Made by a program: the position numbers and the translations under genes
DNA from: Mucilaginibacter limnophilus
GTDB lineage: Bacteria; Bacteroidota; Bacteroidia; Sphingobacteriales; Sphingobacteriaceae
Assembly: GCF_004005815.1 (NCBI RefSeq)
Contig: NZ_SACK01000004.1
Coordinates: 62,001-126,000 of the forward strand
Reading direction: 5' to 3'
Length of the DNA stretch: 64,000 nt
Notes under the pieces: generated by a model
Told to the model about the DNA's origin: nothing
The model's database searches: none
Seen by the model: the letters and a program-made list of their open reading frames with translations, nothing else
Shown here: positions 17,309 through 26,225 of the stretch, one piece after another
Layout of the letters: each line of letters opens with the position of its first letter
How positions within the stretch are numbered: the stretch's first letter is position 1

Positions 17309-18469
17309 TTATGCTACAGCGGCAGAAGACTTTTTATTCTTGCCATTCGCTATAAGTACAATACCAGCTATAACCAATATCAGGGATATAAGTTCGGCTT
17401 GTGTGAAAGATATTCCGGCAACATGATATTTTGTATTAACGCGGATCAGCTCGATAAAGAAACGTTCAACACCGTTCAATATCAGGTATATGCCGAAGAA
17501 AACACCCGGGCCTTTTATCCTGTCGCGGATGCTCCATAAAAACCAGAACAGCAGCAAACACATAATTACTTCGTAAAACGGTGTAGGGAACACAGGCTCT
17601 TTTAACTGTGCACAATATTTACCAATGCAGCCGGGTATTGGTACACCTTCGCCATTCACATTATGCGGATACCTGAATGCCCATACCCAGTCGGGCGCCC
17701 AACTTAGCCATCCTGGTTTTGGCGCTAAGTTAGTTATACCCCAGTCGCCGTCACCAGCTAAATGACAACCTATACGGCCAATGGCATACGACAGCATCAT
17801 ACCCGGTCCGCCAATATCAAGCATGGTAAGCGGCCTAATGCGGTGTTTGTGGGCTATATATAATACAGCTGCACCACCGCAAATTAATCCACCATAAAAA
17901 GTTAATCCGCTAAAGCCTATCAGCATACCAACCGGATCATTCATAAAAGCATCCCAGTTCTCCAGCGCGTTAAACAGCTTAGCACCTGCAAAACCGGCGA
18001 TAGCCGCCCAAAGCAGGATATTACCCATTAACTCGTGCGGATGCACTAACACACGCTTGGTAACAGGTTCGGCAAGGCGTTGCTTTTTATTCTCGGCATA
18101 AGCCCAGTAGATAAATATCGCCGCGAAGATAATACCACCTACCACATTTCCTCGTGCCGAAAGAATAAATCCTTGCGTATCAGCTACAAGTTCGTTGTAA
18201 TTTAATGCAGCGTCGAGCAGTTTATATCCTATTATGAAACCGAATATACCGTTGCCAACAATCTCTGCATTTGATAAAGGCTTACCTATAGTAACCGTTT
18301 TTTCGAATGGCTTTATCTCACCTTTTGCCTCGCGACGCTTAAATTCCTGTACAAACGCCCAGTAAGCAGCCATAAAAGCCAGGGCCACAAAAAAGCCGAA
18401 TGTTTGTATGGGTAAAGGGATGTTTAAGCCGGTTAGATAATGTATCAGTTCGGATATGGTAGGAAACAT
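17309..18469 (-). CDS. lgt: Prolipoprotein diacylglyceryl transferase
   Basis: Inner-membrane enzyme that moves diacylglycerol from phosphatidylglycerol to the lipobox Cys of prelipoproteins. About seven hydrophobic segments surround the family signature [14 protein letters not shown] near residues 229-242, with the essential Arg. The protein is 386 residues against about 290 in E. coli, with a periplasmic insert rich in Trp and Pro after the signature, as in other Bacteroidota. It serves the many lipoproteins in this window. Located 30 bp after mtaB. Confidence 0.93.
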   Translation of the reverse strand: MFPTISELIHYLTGLNIPLPIQTFGFFVALAFMAAYWAFVQEFKRREAKGEIKPFEKTVTIGKPLSNAEIVGNGIFGFIIGYKLLDAALNYNELVADTQGFILSARGNVVGGIIFAAIFIYWAYAENKKQRLAEPVTKRVLVHPHELMGNILLWAAIAGFAGAKLFNALENWDAFMNDPVGMLIGFSGLTFYGGLICGGAAVLYIAHKHRIRPLTMLDIGGPGMMLSYAIGRIGCHLAGDGDWGITNLAPKPGWLSWAPDWVWAFRYPHNVNGEGVPIPGCIGKYCAQLKEPVFPTPFYEVIMCLLLFWFLWSIRDRIKGPGVFFGIYLILNGVERFFIELIRVNTKYHVAGISFTQAELISLILVIAGIVLIANGKNKKSSAAVA

Positions 18470-18499
18470 AGTTGCTTATTTTGGCAACGAATATAGGCT

Positions 18500-19819
18500 T
18501 TAATGCACTAATATTTCCTCGGCCTCTGTAATTTCTACATTACCCGCCGGTGAAATGTCGGTTAACTGCACTGTCCTCAATTCATTAACCAATATGGGGT
18601 CGTACTTCACTTCAACCTTCACGTAGTTACGGGTAAAGCCGTGCATCAGTCCGTCTTTTATATCGCCTTCAAACAGCACTTCGGCGGTGGTATTTAACTG
18701 AGTTTCGTAAAAAGCACGGCGTTTTTTGTCGCTTAATATATGCAGCATTTTGCTGCGTTCGGCACGGGTTGACCCTGGTACCGAGCCCGCCATTTCTGCC
18801 GCCAGTGTATTTTCACGCTCCGAATAGGTGAACACATGCAGGTATGAAATATCCAGCCCGTTAAGGAAATTGTAGGTATCAATAAAATCTTCACGTGTTT
18901 CGCCTGGAAAACCAACGATAACATCTACACCGATACAGCAATCGGGCATTACAGCTTTTATCTTAGTTACCCTGTCGGCATACAGCGCGCGCTTGTAACG
19001 GCGGCGCATCAGGCCTAATATTTTGTCTGAACCGGATTGCAGCGGAATGTGGAAGTGTGGCACAAATCTTTTCGAGGTTGCCACAAACTCAATGATCTCG
19101 TCGGTAAGTAAATTTGGTTCGATTGATGAAATACGGAACCGCTCAATGCCTTCTACCTCATCTAAGGCCTTTACAAGGTCAAAGAACCGGTCTTCCCGAT
19201 TACCGTTACGGATACCGAAATCGCCAAGGTTAACACCGGTTAACACGATCTCTTTTATGCCTGAAGCAGCAATCTGCCTGGCTTGCTCAAGTACATTCGC
19301 AATGGTATCGCTGCGGCTTGCGCCACGGGCCAGCGGAATGGTACAAAAGGTGCACGAGTAATCACAACCGTCCTGCACTTTCAGGAAAGTCCGTGTACGG
19401 TCGCCAAATGAGTATGAAGGCACAAACTGGTTAACCTCATTAACCGGACTATTATATACAACTGCTTTAGGGCGTTTGGTAAGGTCGGTAATATGATCAA
19501 CTATTTGAAACTTCTCTGCAGCACCAAGCACCATGTCAACACCGGGTATTTCAGCAATTTCTTTTGGCTTAAGCTGCGCGTAGCAACCCACAATAGTTAC
19601 ATAAGCATTAGGTGAAACCTTTAAAGCTTCCTTAACTATCTTTTTGCACTTCTTATCGGCATTCTCGGTTACCGAACAGGTGTTGATCACAAATACATCG
19701 GGGGTATCAGAAAACTCAACAGTATCGTAACCCGCCTGGTTAAACAAGCGGCCAATACCCGAAGTTTCCGAATAATTAAGCTTACAGCCAAGTGTGTAAA
19801 ATGCTACTTTCCTGTTCAT
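18500..19819 (-). CDS. mtaB: tRNA t6A37 methylthiotransferase
   Basis: Radical SAM enzyme that adds methylthio to N6-threonylcarbamoyladenosine at position 37 of tRNAs reading ANN codons. The N-terminal UPF0004 domain carries Cys residues for the auxiliary cluster (TLGCKLNYSE, NTCSVTENADKKC, VGCYAQ). The radical SAM motif CDYSCTFC lies near residue 150. A C-terminal TRAM domain spans about 375-435. The 439-residue length fits MtaB rather than MiaB or RimO. First gene of the mtaB-lgt-IMPase run. A perfect promoter element begins 10 bp upstream of the start. Confidence 0.93.
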   Translation of the reverse strand: MNRKVAFYTLGCKLNYSETSGIGRLFNQAGYDTVEFSDTPDVFVINTCSVTENADKKCKKIVKEALKVSPNAYVTIVGCYAQLKPKEIAEIPGVDMVLGAAEKFQIVDHITDLTKRPKAVVYNSPVNEVNQFVPSYSFGDRTRTFLKVQDGCDYSCTFCTIPLARGASRSDTIANVLEQARQIAASGIKEIVLTGVNLGDFGIRNGNREDRFFDLVKALDEVEGIERFRISSIEPNLLTDEIIEFVATSKRFVPHFHIPLQSGSDKILGLMRRRYKRALYADRVTKIKAVMPDCCIGVDVIVGFPGETREDFIDTYNFLNGLDISYLHVFTYSERENTLAAEMAGSVPGSTRAERSKMLHILSDKKRRAFYETQLNTTAEVLFEGDIKDGLMHGFTRNYVKVEVKYDPILVNELRTVQLTDISPAGNVEITEAEEILVH

Positions 19820-19829
19820 TTACAAGGTG

Positions 19830-19837
19830 CAAAGGTA
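19830..19837 (-). promoter_or_regulatory. -7 promoter element of mtaB
   Basis: TACCTTTG on the minus strand matches TAnnTTTG exactly. The distance to the ATG is about 10 bp, giving a predicted leader of only about 5 nt. Confidence 0.6.
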
Positions 19838-19948
19838 GGTATTTTGGTTGAATTGTTGATTAGGTTGATGTAAGTACGGTTATTGGATCGTCAAAATTAT
19901 TTTGCTGAAACAATAAATGAATACATTAGCTAAAATAATGATGTAAAA

Positions 19949-20296
19949 ATGTCGAAAACCCATGCGCAAATATTATCTGAATTAAAAGTGATGATTAGTG
20001 ATTTCTCCGGGGTTCATCAGAAAAACATAAATGAGGAATCAATGCTTGAAACAGACCTACGAATTTATGGTGATGATACAATTGATTTGCTGATAATATA
20101 TTCGGAACAATATAACATCGATATGAGCGCTTTCAAGGGTGAAGAGTATATTGCCAGCGAAGGAGACACCTTGCTACCTGCAATAAAAAAGTTTTTTAAC
20201 GGTGAGAAGCAAGTATCAAGAAAAGATATAAAGGTAGCGGACTTGGTTAACGGCGTTATCACCGGCGTGTTTAATCCAAGTACATTAAATGACTAA
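19949..20296 (+). CDS. DUF1493-family acyl-carrier-like protein
   Basis: A 115-residue protein. Residues 1-85 match the DUF1493 pattern: ETDLRIYGDDTIDLLIIYSE, then YNIDMSAFKGEEYI and LLPAIKKFF. This small helical family has an acyl-carrier-like fold. The G-D-D-T site replaces the G-x-D-S phosphopantetheine motif of true ACPs, so no 4'-phosphopantetheine attachment is expected. The C-terminal tail (about 95-115, IKVADLVNGVITGVFNPS) is a short extra segment. It stands alone, with no fatty acid or polyketide genes nearby. Function unknown. Confidence 0.75.
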   Translation: MSKTHAQILSELKVMISDFSGVHQKNINEESMLETDLRIYGDDTIDLLIIYSEQYNIDMSAFKGEEYIASEGDTLLPAIKKFFNGEKQVSRKDIKVADLVNGVITGVFNPSTLND

Positions 20297-20318
20297 TTTC
20301 CTTGGCTCAATAGACCAT

Positions 20319-20360
20319 TCATTGCAAAAACTTCAGAGACTGCTTCGTTCCTCGCAATGA
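20319..20360. repeat. Partial palindromic repeat (GAGGAACGAAGCA type)
   Basis: TCATTGC (20319-20325) and GCAATGA (20354-20360) are inverted ends. Read on the minus strand, the right half contains GAGGAACGAAGCA, the same core as the element at 37128-37192. The left half has decayed. Confidence 0.6.
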
Positions 20361-20373
20361 CGCGTAGATGGAC

Positions 20374-20937
20374 CTATTTCTCTCCCCACCTGTAGCTCTC
20401 GCTTTCCAACCCTATCAAATCAATAACACGGTTTACCACCGTCATGGCTACATCTTCAATAGTTTGTGGTTTGCTGTAGTACGATGGTATGGCCGGGCAG
20501 ATAATTCCGCCGGCAAGGGTAACCGTTTCCATGTTGCGGATGTGGATGAGGTTGAGCGGCGTATCGCGTGCTACCAGGATCAGTTTGCGGCGCTCTTTTA
20601 GTATAACATCGGCGGCGCGGGTTGTCAGGTCGTCAGACACTCCGCTGGCTATACGCCCGAGCGTGCCCATCGAACATGGCACCACCACCATAGTATCAAA
20701 CCGTGCCGAACCTGATGCGAACGGCGCGTTAAAATCATGCTTGCTATAAAATTTAAACGGGTAATGGCTATAATCCTCATTGCCCAGTTCCACGCGCCAT
20801 ACCTCGCGGGCATTGTCTGACATTACAATACCCACCTCTTCAACTTGTACAGACAACTGCTGTAATTTATCAAGTAAAAGCTTGGCGTAAATGGCGCCGC
20901 TTGCACCGGTAATGGCTATAACGATCTTCTTTTTCAT
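20374..20937 (-). CDS. ubiX: UbiX-family flavin prenyltransferase
   Basis: Joins a dimethylallyl group to FMN to make prenylated FMN, the cofactor of UbiD-type decarboxylases. The flavin-binding N-terminus is VIAITGASGAIYAKLLLDKL (4-23). SMGTLGRIASGVSDDLTTRA and RRKLILVARDTPLN are further family motifs. The 187-residue length is normal. No ubiD homologue lies in this window. Alternative: a Pad1-like protein with the same chemistry. Confidence 0.93.
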   Translation of the reverse strand: MKKKIVIAITGASGAIYAKLLLDKLQQLSVQVEEVGIVMSDNAREVWRVELGNEDYSHYPFKFYSKHDFNAPFASGSARFDTMVVVPCSMGTLGRIASGVSDDLTTRAADVILKERRKLILVARDTPLNLIHIRNMETVTLAGGIICPAIPSYYSKPQTIEDVAMTVVNRVIDLIGLESESYRWGEK

Positions 20938-20983
20938 AAATCAGCACAAGTATAACAAAAGCGGCGGGATAAAGTTGCGGGCA

Positions 20984-21016
20984 CAAAAAAGGGTCGAATA
21001 CTATGTACCCGACCCT
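20984..21016 (-). terminator. Rho-independent terminator after ppx / small RNA
   Basis: A 7-bp stem, AGGGTCG with CGACCCT, encloses a 13-nt loop and is followed on the minus strand by six T. Confidence 0.75.
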
Positions 21017-21051
21017 ACATCTACCTATGAAAAACATACCCTATGAGAGGG
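20985..21051 (-). ncRNA. Candidate small RNA between ppx and ubiX
   Basis: On the minus strand a perfect -7 element (TACATTTG, 21057-21064) is followed about 6 nt later by roughly 67 nt that end in a Rho-independent terminator: AGGGTCG/CGACCCT stem, 20990-20996 with 21010-21016, then a run of T. The body can form two small hairpins, TATG-AAAAA-CATA (21026-21038) and CCCT-ATGAG-AGGG (21039-21051). It could instead be the 3' UTR of ppx, which reads into it from 21107. Identity to a known RNA family was not established. Confidence 0.4.
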
Positions 21052-21056
21052 CATCA

Positions 21057-21064
21057 CAAATGTA
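21057..21064 (-). promoter_or_regulatory. -7 promoter element of the candidate small RNA
   Basis: TACATTTG on the minus strand matches TAnnTTTG exactly. It points away from ppx and toward the terminator at 20984-21016, and no protein gene starts within reach before that terminator. Confidence 0.45.
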
Positions 21065-21106
21065 GTAAGATTTTTACATTTTTTTAAAAAATTTCCTAAC
21101 AATTTT

Positions 21107-21994
21107 TTAATGAGTTTTTCGGAAATTTTTTTCTATCAATGTTTGAATAATTCCGTCAACCATACCTACGCTTGGTACGTATATATTCTTGATTCCGGCC
21201 GTTTTCATCACGGTAATATATATCTCGCAGGCAGGTATAATTACGTCGGCACGGTCATGATTCAGGCCCAGTACATTTATGCGGTCTTTAAGTGAAAAAG
21301 AGCACAAGTAACTGTACAGCGACTTTAATTTATTGAACGGCAATGGCGACTTATCTTTCAGGTCAGACAAGCGGTAAAGCTTGTTAATGTTACCGCCCGT
21401 ACCAATTCCTGAAATGTCTTTGATACCGCGTGTGTTCTTACGGATAAACTCTTTCATTTCTTCCCAGGTTTCCTCTTTATCCTGATTATCCAAAATACGG
21501 ATGGTTCCCAGGTTAAACGAACGAGATGCAATGAGTTCGCCTGCTGCAAACAAGGATAGTTCAGTGCTGCCACCGCCTACGTCGATGTATAAATAGTTTT
21601 TGCTTCGGTCTATTTCCTCTTCGGCGTGGCTGGCTGATATAATCTTCGCTTCCTTTTCGCCGTGAACAATTTCCAGATCGAGGTTAGAAGCTTCTTTTAT
21701 TTGCTTAACCACCTCCGGGCCATTTTTGGCTTCGCGCATGGCTGATGTGGCACAGGCCATGTAATCGCTCACTTTGTAAACATCCATCAGGTTACTAAAC
21801 GCCTGCATTGATTTTATAAGATCTGTTGCCTTTTTTTCGGAAATATGCTGGTGCAAAAACGCATCGTCGCCAAGGCGCAGCGGCACGCGTATAAGGGTCA
21901 CTTTTTTAAATGAAACCGAGTGATGGTTTTCAACAATTTCGGCTATCAGCATTCTAACTGCATTCGAGCCTATGTCTATTGCGGCGTATCTCAC
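21107..21994 (-). CDS. Ppx/GppA-family phosphatase (exopolyphosphatase)
   Basis: Removes phosphate from the ends of polyphosphate or from pppGpp. The ASKHA-fold phosphate loops are DIGSNAVRML (6-15) and DVGGGSTELS (near 137-146). At 295 residues it has only the two-lobe catalytic domain; the C-terminal HD-like domain of E. coli Ppx (about 510 residues) is absent, as in short Ppx proteins. It starts 6 bp after ppk1, so polymerising and degrading activities are on one transcript. Polyphosphate is the likely substrate because of that neighbour. Confidence 0.9.
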   Translation of the reverse strand: MRYAAIDIGSNAVRMLIAEIVENHHSVSFKKVTLIRVPLRLGDDAFLHQHISEKKATDLIKSMQAFSNLMDVYKVSDYMACATSAMREAKNGPEVVKQIKEASNLDLEIVHGEKEAKIISASHAEEEIDRSKNYLYIDVGGGSTELSLFAAGELIASRSFNLGTIRILDNQDKEETWEEMKEFIRKNTRGIKDISGIGTGGNINKLYRLSDLKDKSPLPFNKLKSLYSYLCSFSLKDRINVLGLNHDRADVIIPACEIYITVMKTAGIKNIYVPSVGMVDGIIQTLIEKNFRKTH

Positions 21995-22000
21995 AATGTA

Positions 22001-24046
22001 TTAATTTTTATTTTTCAGGTAATTGTAAATCTCTATTTGCGCGCGATGCGGTACATCGCTTTTTGTTTTATGGTATTTGTTGGTGTTGCTTGCCGTTATT
22101 TCGCGCGATTTGGTGTTGTCAGCCAATTGTATATCAATCATATCGCGTATCTCTTCTTTCAACGCTTCATCATACACCGGGAAGCCAACTTCTACCCTGT
22201 TATCAATATTACGTGTCATAAAGTCGGCCGAGGTAAGGTATACCAGTTCATCCCCGCCATTGCAAAAGATATGCACCCGCGCGTGCTCAAGGTATTTATC
22301 AACAATACTTATCACGTTAATATTTTCACTGTACCCCTTTAAGCCGGGTATCAAACAGCACATCCCACGTACAATCAGTTGTATTTTAACACCCGAGTTG
22401 CTGGCCTGATACAGTTTGGCTATCATTTGCTCGTCGGCAAGGCTGTTCATTTTTAATATCATGTAAGCCTGCTTGCCTGCCTTTGCGTTTTTGATTTCAT
22501 TATCGATAAGCTTATAAATAGCCGGACGTGAGTCAACAGGTGATACAATTAAATTTTTTAAGCCTTTTGGTAAAGTGTTTTTTATCAAAGCCTTAAATAC
22601 CAATGCTAAATCACCGGTAATCTTTTTGTTTGCCGTAAACAAGGTATGATCGGCGTATATCTGGGCTGTTTTTTCGTTGAAGTTTCCGGTTGACAGGCAT
22701 GCATAGCGCACCAATTTTCCTTTTTCGGCACGCGTTACCAAACATATTTTTGAGTGTACTTTGTATCCGGGGATGCCATATAGCACTTTTACGCCTTCTT
22801 CTTCAAGCCTGTTGCTCCAGTGGATATTATTTTGCTCGTCAAAACGCGCCCTTAACTCAACCAAACAATTTACTTTTTTGCCATTTTTAGCGGCATTTAT
22901 CAACGCGTGTACCACCCTTGAATTTTCGGCCAAACGATACACGGCTATGCTTATCTCCCTAACTTTTGGGTCGATAGCCGCTTCGCGTAAAAAGTGGATA
23001 ATATAATCGAACGACTGGTATGGCGTGCTTACCAAATAATCCTTCTTTGCTATTACTCCCATCAGGCTTCGGCCAAATGAAAGGTCAGAAACCGGTAGCT
23101 GCGGATAACGTGCGTATTCCAGCTCCGGCCTTCCGGCGTTCGGGAACTTTATAAAATCTTTAAAGTTATGGTAACGGCTGCCCGGTATAAGGCTTTCGCC
23201 CTGCAGGTTCATCCTGTTTACCAGGTGCTGAAGCATTTCAACAGGCATATCGCTGTCGTACAACAAACGCATGGGCTTACCTTTATGACGCTTTTGCAGG
23301 CTCTTTGATAACGCGTCGACAAATTTTTCGCTCACCTCTTTGTCCAGGTCAAGTTCGGCATCACGTGTTAACTGTATCGAGTATGCCTCTATAGTGTCAT
23401 GATCAAAGATAAAGAAGATATCCTCAAGGTTATACCTGATGATATCATCAAGCAGGATGATAAATTTGAGCCTATTTGTTTCCGGTAGCTCTAAAAACCT
23501 TGGCAGATTATCAGGGAATTCAATCAGCGCATAACGTGCTTTTTTGTTTTTTGTGAGCTTTACAAAAAAGTAAATCACACGGTCTTTTAGTTCGGGTACC
23601 GCATTACCGTCATCAAGCATTATAGGCACCAGCGTGGCCAGTAACTTTTCGCGGAAGTAATTTTTAACGAAAGTACCGCGGGCTACGTTAAGCTGCTTTT
23701 CATCAAGGATAAAGATCTTTTCTTCGGCAAGCTGTTTAACAATGATGTTTTCGTACAGGTTATTAAACTTACGTTCCTGCTTTACTACCTGATTTTTTAT
23801 CTGGTTAAGTATCTTTTTAGGATTGTAGCCTAATATCTGTTTCGATTTTTGGTTAAGATTGGTAAGGCGGTTAAGCGTAGCTACCCTTACACGGTAAAAC
23901 TCATCAAGGTTTGATGAAAATATAGCGAGAAACCTTATACGGTCAATTAACGGAACAGTAGGATCTGCTGCCTCCTGCAATACACGGTCGTTAAAATACA
24001 ACCAGCTTATCTCCCTGTTGATTAACGGTATATCTTTGGTATCCAT
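22001..24046 (-). CDS. ppk1: Polyphosphate kinase 1
   Basis: Makes polyphosphate reversibly from ATP. The N-terminal domain (INREISWLYFNDRVLQEA) is followed by a head domain and two PLD-like catalytic lobes. The autophosphorylated His is in HSKICLVTR near residue 430 and the second His is in HARVHIFCNG near 590, matching E. coli His435 and His592. With the start at 24046 the protein is 681 residues and begins MDTKDIPLINREISW. An upstream in-frame ATG at 24079 would add 11 unusual residues and is not preferred. Confidence 0.95.
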   Translation of the reverse strand: MDTKDIPLINREISWLYFNDRVLQEAADPTVPLIDRIRFLAIFSSNLDEFYRVRVATLNRLTNLNQKSKQILGYNPKKILNQIKNQVVKQERKFNNLYENIIVKQLAEEKIFILDEKQLNVARGTFVKNYFREKLLATLVPIMLDDGNAVPELKDRVIYFFVKLTKNKKARYALIEFPDNLPRFLELPETNRLKFIILLDDIIRYNLEDIFFIFDHDTIEAYSIQLTRDAELDLDKEVSEKFVDALSKSLQKRHKGKPMRLLYDSDMPVEMLQHLVNRMNLQGESLIPGSRYHNFKDFIKFPNAGRPELEYARYPQLPVSDLSFGRSLMGVIAKKDYLVSTPYQSFDYIIHFLREAAIDPKVREISIAVYRLAENSRVVHALINAAKNGKKVNCLVELRARFDEQNNIHWSNRLEEEGVKVLYGIPGYKVHSKICLVTRAEKGKLVRYACLSTGNFNEKTAQIYADHTLFTANKKITGDLALVFKALIKNTLPKGLKNLIVSPVDSRPAIYKLIDNEIKNAKAGKQAYMILKMNSLADEQMIAKLYQASNSGVKIQLIVRGMCCLIPGLKGYSENINVISIVDKYLEHARVHIFCNGGDELVYLTSADFMTRNIDNRVEVGFPVYDEALKEEIRDMIDIQLADNTKSREITASNTNKYHKTKSDVPHRAQIEIYNYLKNKN

Positions 24047-24164
24047 ATATAAAACATGCGGCCTTGCAGCCGCAAGCACAAATGTGCCTATTTATTTGTT
24101 AAGTTAATATTAACTCATTGTTTACATCAAAAAGGTATATATTACTACAATAATTATTTTGTAG

Positions 24165-24172
24165 TAGTTTTG
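24165..24172 (+). promoter_or_regulatory. -7 promoter element of yajQ
   Basis: TAGTTTTG matches TAnnTTTG exactly, 22 bp before the yajQ ATG, in the divergent gap with ppk1. Confidence 0.6.
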
Positions 24173-24194
24173 ACAAAATTTAAACTTCTGCACT

Positions 24195-24686
24195 ATGCCA
24201 TCATTTGATATTGTAAGCAAGATAGACGGCCAGACACTGGATAACGCCATCAACAACGCTAAAAAAGAAATATTGAACCGTTACGATTTCAACGACTCGA
24301 AAAGCACGGTTGAATTAGATAAAAAAACCAATGAGATAACCATTGTTACTGAAAACGATATGCGCCTTAAGGCCATAACCGACTCTATTATAAGCCGCAT
24401 GATGAAACAAGGGCTTGATGCCAAGGCGCTTGATTTTGGCAAAGAGCACTACGCCGCCGGAAACATGATACGTAAAGAGATCACCGTTAAAGAGGGCATT
24501 GATAAAGAAGCCGCCAAGAAGATAGTAAAAGCCATAAAAGACAGCGGGCTTAAAGTGCAGGCCTCAATTATGGACGATCAGGTGCGTGTGCAGGCCAAAA
24601 AGATTGATGATTTACAGGCAGTGATTGCCTTATGCCGCCAGGGCGACTTTGGGCAACCACTGCAGTATATCAACATGCGGAACTGA
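24195..24686 (+). CDS. YajQ-family nucleotide-binding protein
   Basis: Small cytosolic protein of two ferredoxin-like domains. Xanthomonas members bind cyclic di-GMP. The N-terminus PSFDIVSKIDGQTLDNAINN and the central RYDFNDSKSTVELD are diagnostic, as is the C-terminal QGDFGQPLQYINMRN. The 163-residue length is normal. Transcribed alone. Its hairpin terminator begins inside the last codons. The ligand here is not proven. Confidence 0.92.
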   Translation: MPSFDIVSKIDGQTLDNAINNAKKEILNRYDFNDSKSTVELDKKTNEITIVTENDMRLKAITDSIISRMMKQGLDAKALDFGKEHYAAGNMIRKEITVKEGIDKEAAKKIVKAIKDSGLKVQASIMDDQVRVQAKKIDDLQAVIALCRQGDFGQPLQYINMRN

Positions 24687-24696
24687 GGTTCCGCAT
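24675..24696. terminator. Shared terminator overlapping the yajQ stop
   Basis: ATGCGGAAC and GTTCCGCAT form a perfect 9-bp stem with loop TGAG. The yajQ stop codon is the loop TGA. The response-regulator gene ends 5 bp beyond, on the other strand, so both genes may use it. Confidence 0.6.
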
Positions 24697-24700
24697 TGAT

Positions 24701-26086
24701 TTATTGTTCGCCACGCTTAAGCCCGTACTTTTCAATTTTGCTGTACAGGTGACTGCGTTGGATATCAATATCATCGGCTGTTTTTGATACATTCCAGTTG
24801 TTTTTTTCCAGTTTGAACTTGATGTACTCGCGCTCAGCGTAATCCTTATACTCCTGGAAGTTTTTAAACTGGTTGTAATCCGTTTGTGTTGATGTTGTAG
24901 CGGCAGGAGTTGCAGTTGTAGCTGGTCCTGATGGATTAGCAAAAGCCCGTACGTCATTATCGGTAATGATCTTATCACTCATAATAATCAGCCTTTCAAC
25001 CATATTGCGCAGCTCACGGATGTTACCTGTCCACGGCAGCGCCTTCAACGCGTCGATAGCGGCTTCTGAAATTCGTTTAGGCGGCATACCGTATTCGCCG
25101 CATATCTCTTCCAAAAAGCTTTGTGTAAGCAGGCCGATATCTTCTTTACGCTCGATAAGCGGTGGCACGTGTATCAGGATAACGCTAAGGCGGTGATATA
25201 AGTCCATACGGAAATTACCGGCATCAATTTCTTTCAGCAAGTCTTTATTCGTTGCCGCTATAACGCGCACATCAACGTCTATTTCTTTTTCACCGCCCAC
25301 ACGTGTGATCTTATTTTCCTGGAGCGCACGCAATACCTTAGCTTGTGCCGAAAGGCTCATATCCCCTATCTCGTCAAGAAACAAAGTACCGCCGTTTGCC
25401 GATTCAAATTTACCAATGCGTTGTTTTATAGCCGAGGTGAACGATCCCTTTTCGTGACCGAACAACTCGCTTTCAATCAATTCACTTGGTATAGCGGCGC
25501 AGTTAACCTCGATAATAGGCGCATTGGCGCGGTTTGATTTTTCGTGCAGCCAGCGTGCAACAAGCTCCTTACCGCTACCATTGGCGCCGGTAACCAGCAC
25601 ACGTGCGTCGGTAGGGCCTACACGCTCAATGGTTTCTTTTATTTTGCCTATCGCCTGTGATTCACCCAGTATAGGCCGAACCTTTGAAACTTTACGTTTA
25701 AGGGTTTTGGCTTCAACAACCAGGCTACCACGGTCTAACGCGTTGCGTACGGTGATAAGCAAGCGGTTCAGGTCAGGTGGTTTGGAAATAAAGTCGAACG
25801 CCCCTTTTTTGCTGGCCTCAACAGCGGTTTCAACAGTACCGTGGCCGGAAATCATAATAAACGGCAGATCAGGTTTAATAACTAATCCCTCCTGCAGTAC
25901 TTCCATGCCGTCCATGCGGTTCATTTTGATGTCGCACAGTACCAGGTCGTAATCGTTATTCTGTATCATCTCCAGCCCGTCAACGCCGTTGTCAACGTCT
26001 TCAACCTGATAATCTTCGTATTCCAAAATCTCACGCAATGTGCTGCGGATCGCCCGCTCGTCGTCGATAATTAAAATTTTAGCCAT
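24701..26086 (-). CDS. NtrC-type sigma-54-dependent response regulator
   Basis: Phosphorylation-controlled activator of sigma-54 promoters. The receiver domain (1-120) has acidic residues D8, D9 and the phospho-acceptor D52 (VLCDIKM). The AAA+ domain (about 140-375) has Walker A GANGSGKE and Walker B GGTLFLDEIGD. The sigma-54 contact loop reads GSFTSA instead of GAFTGA. A Fis-type HTH closes the protein (about 415-461, NVSKTADDIDIQRSHLYSKI). The 461-residue length is normal. No histidine kinase is adjacent; the nearest is at 31882-33975. Confidence 0.94.
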   Translation of the reverse strand: MAKILIIDDERAIRSTLREILEYEDYQVEDVDNGVDGLEMIQNNDYDLVLCDIKMNRMDGMEVLQEGLVIKPDLPFIMISGHGTVETAVEASKKGAFDFISKPPDLNRLLITVRNALDRGSLVVEAKTLKRKVSKVRPILGESQAIGKIKETIERVGPTDARVLVTGANGSGKELVARWLHEKSNRANAPIIEVNCAAIPSELIESELFGHEKGSFTSAIKQRIGKFESANGGTLFLDEIGDMSLSAQAKVLRALQENKITRVGGEKEIDVDVRVIAATNKDLLKEIDAGNFRMDLYHRLSVILIHVPPLIERKEDIGLLTQSFLEEICGEYGMPPKRISEAAIDALKALPWTGNIRELRNMVERLIIMSDKIITDNDVRAFANPSGPATTATPAATTSTQTDYNQFKNFQEYKDYAEREYIKFKLEKNNWNVSKTADDIDIQRSHLYSKIEKYGLKRGEQ

Positions 26087-26190
26087 TTGTAGTGGTATTC
26101 AATAACTGTGATTGCTTGAGTAAAAACTTAACTAAATATAATGTGTATTATATGTATACAAAAGTAAACACTTATAGTTTTACAAAATAA

Positions 26191-26219
26191 TAAAAAACCC
26201 CTTTCATAATTGAAAGGGG
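26191..26219 (-). terminator. Terminator of rnpB
   Basis: CCCCTTTCA and TGAAAGGGG form a perfect 9-bp stem with loop TAAT. Read on the minus strand it is followed by TTTTTTA. Confidence 0.85.
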
Positions 26220-26225
26220 CATTAT

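Noticed and set aside
24047-24079. Upstream ATG for ppk1
   Set aside because: The added residues MLAAARPHVLY look unlike Ppk1 N-termini; the inner ATG gives the conserved start.
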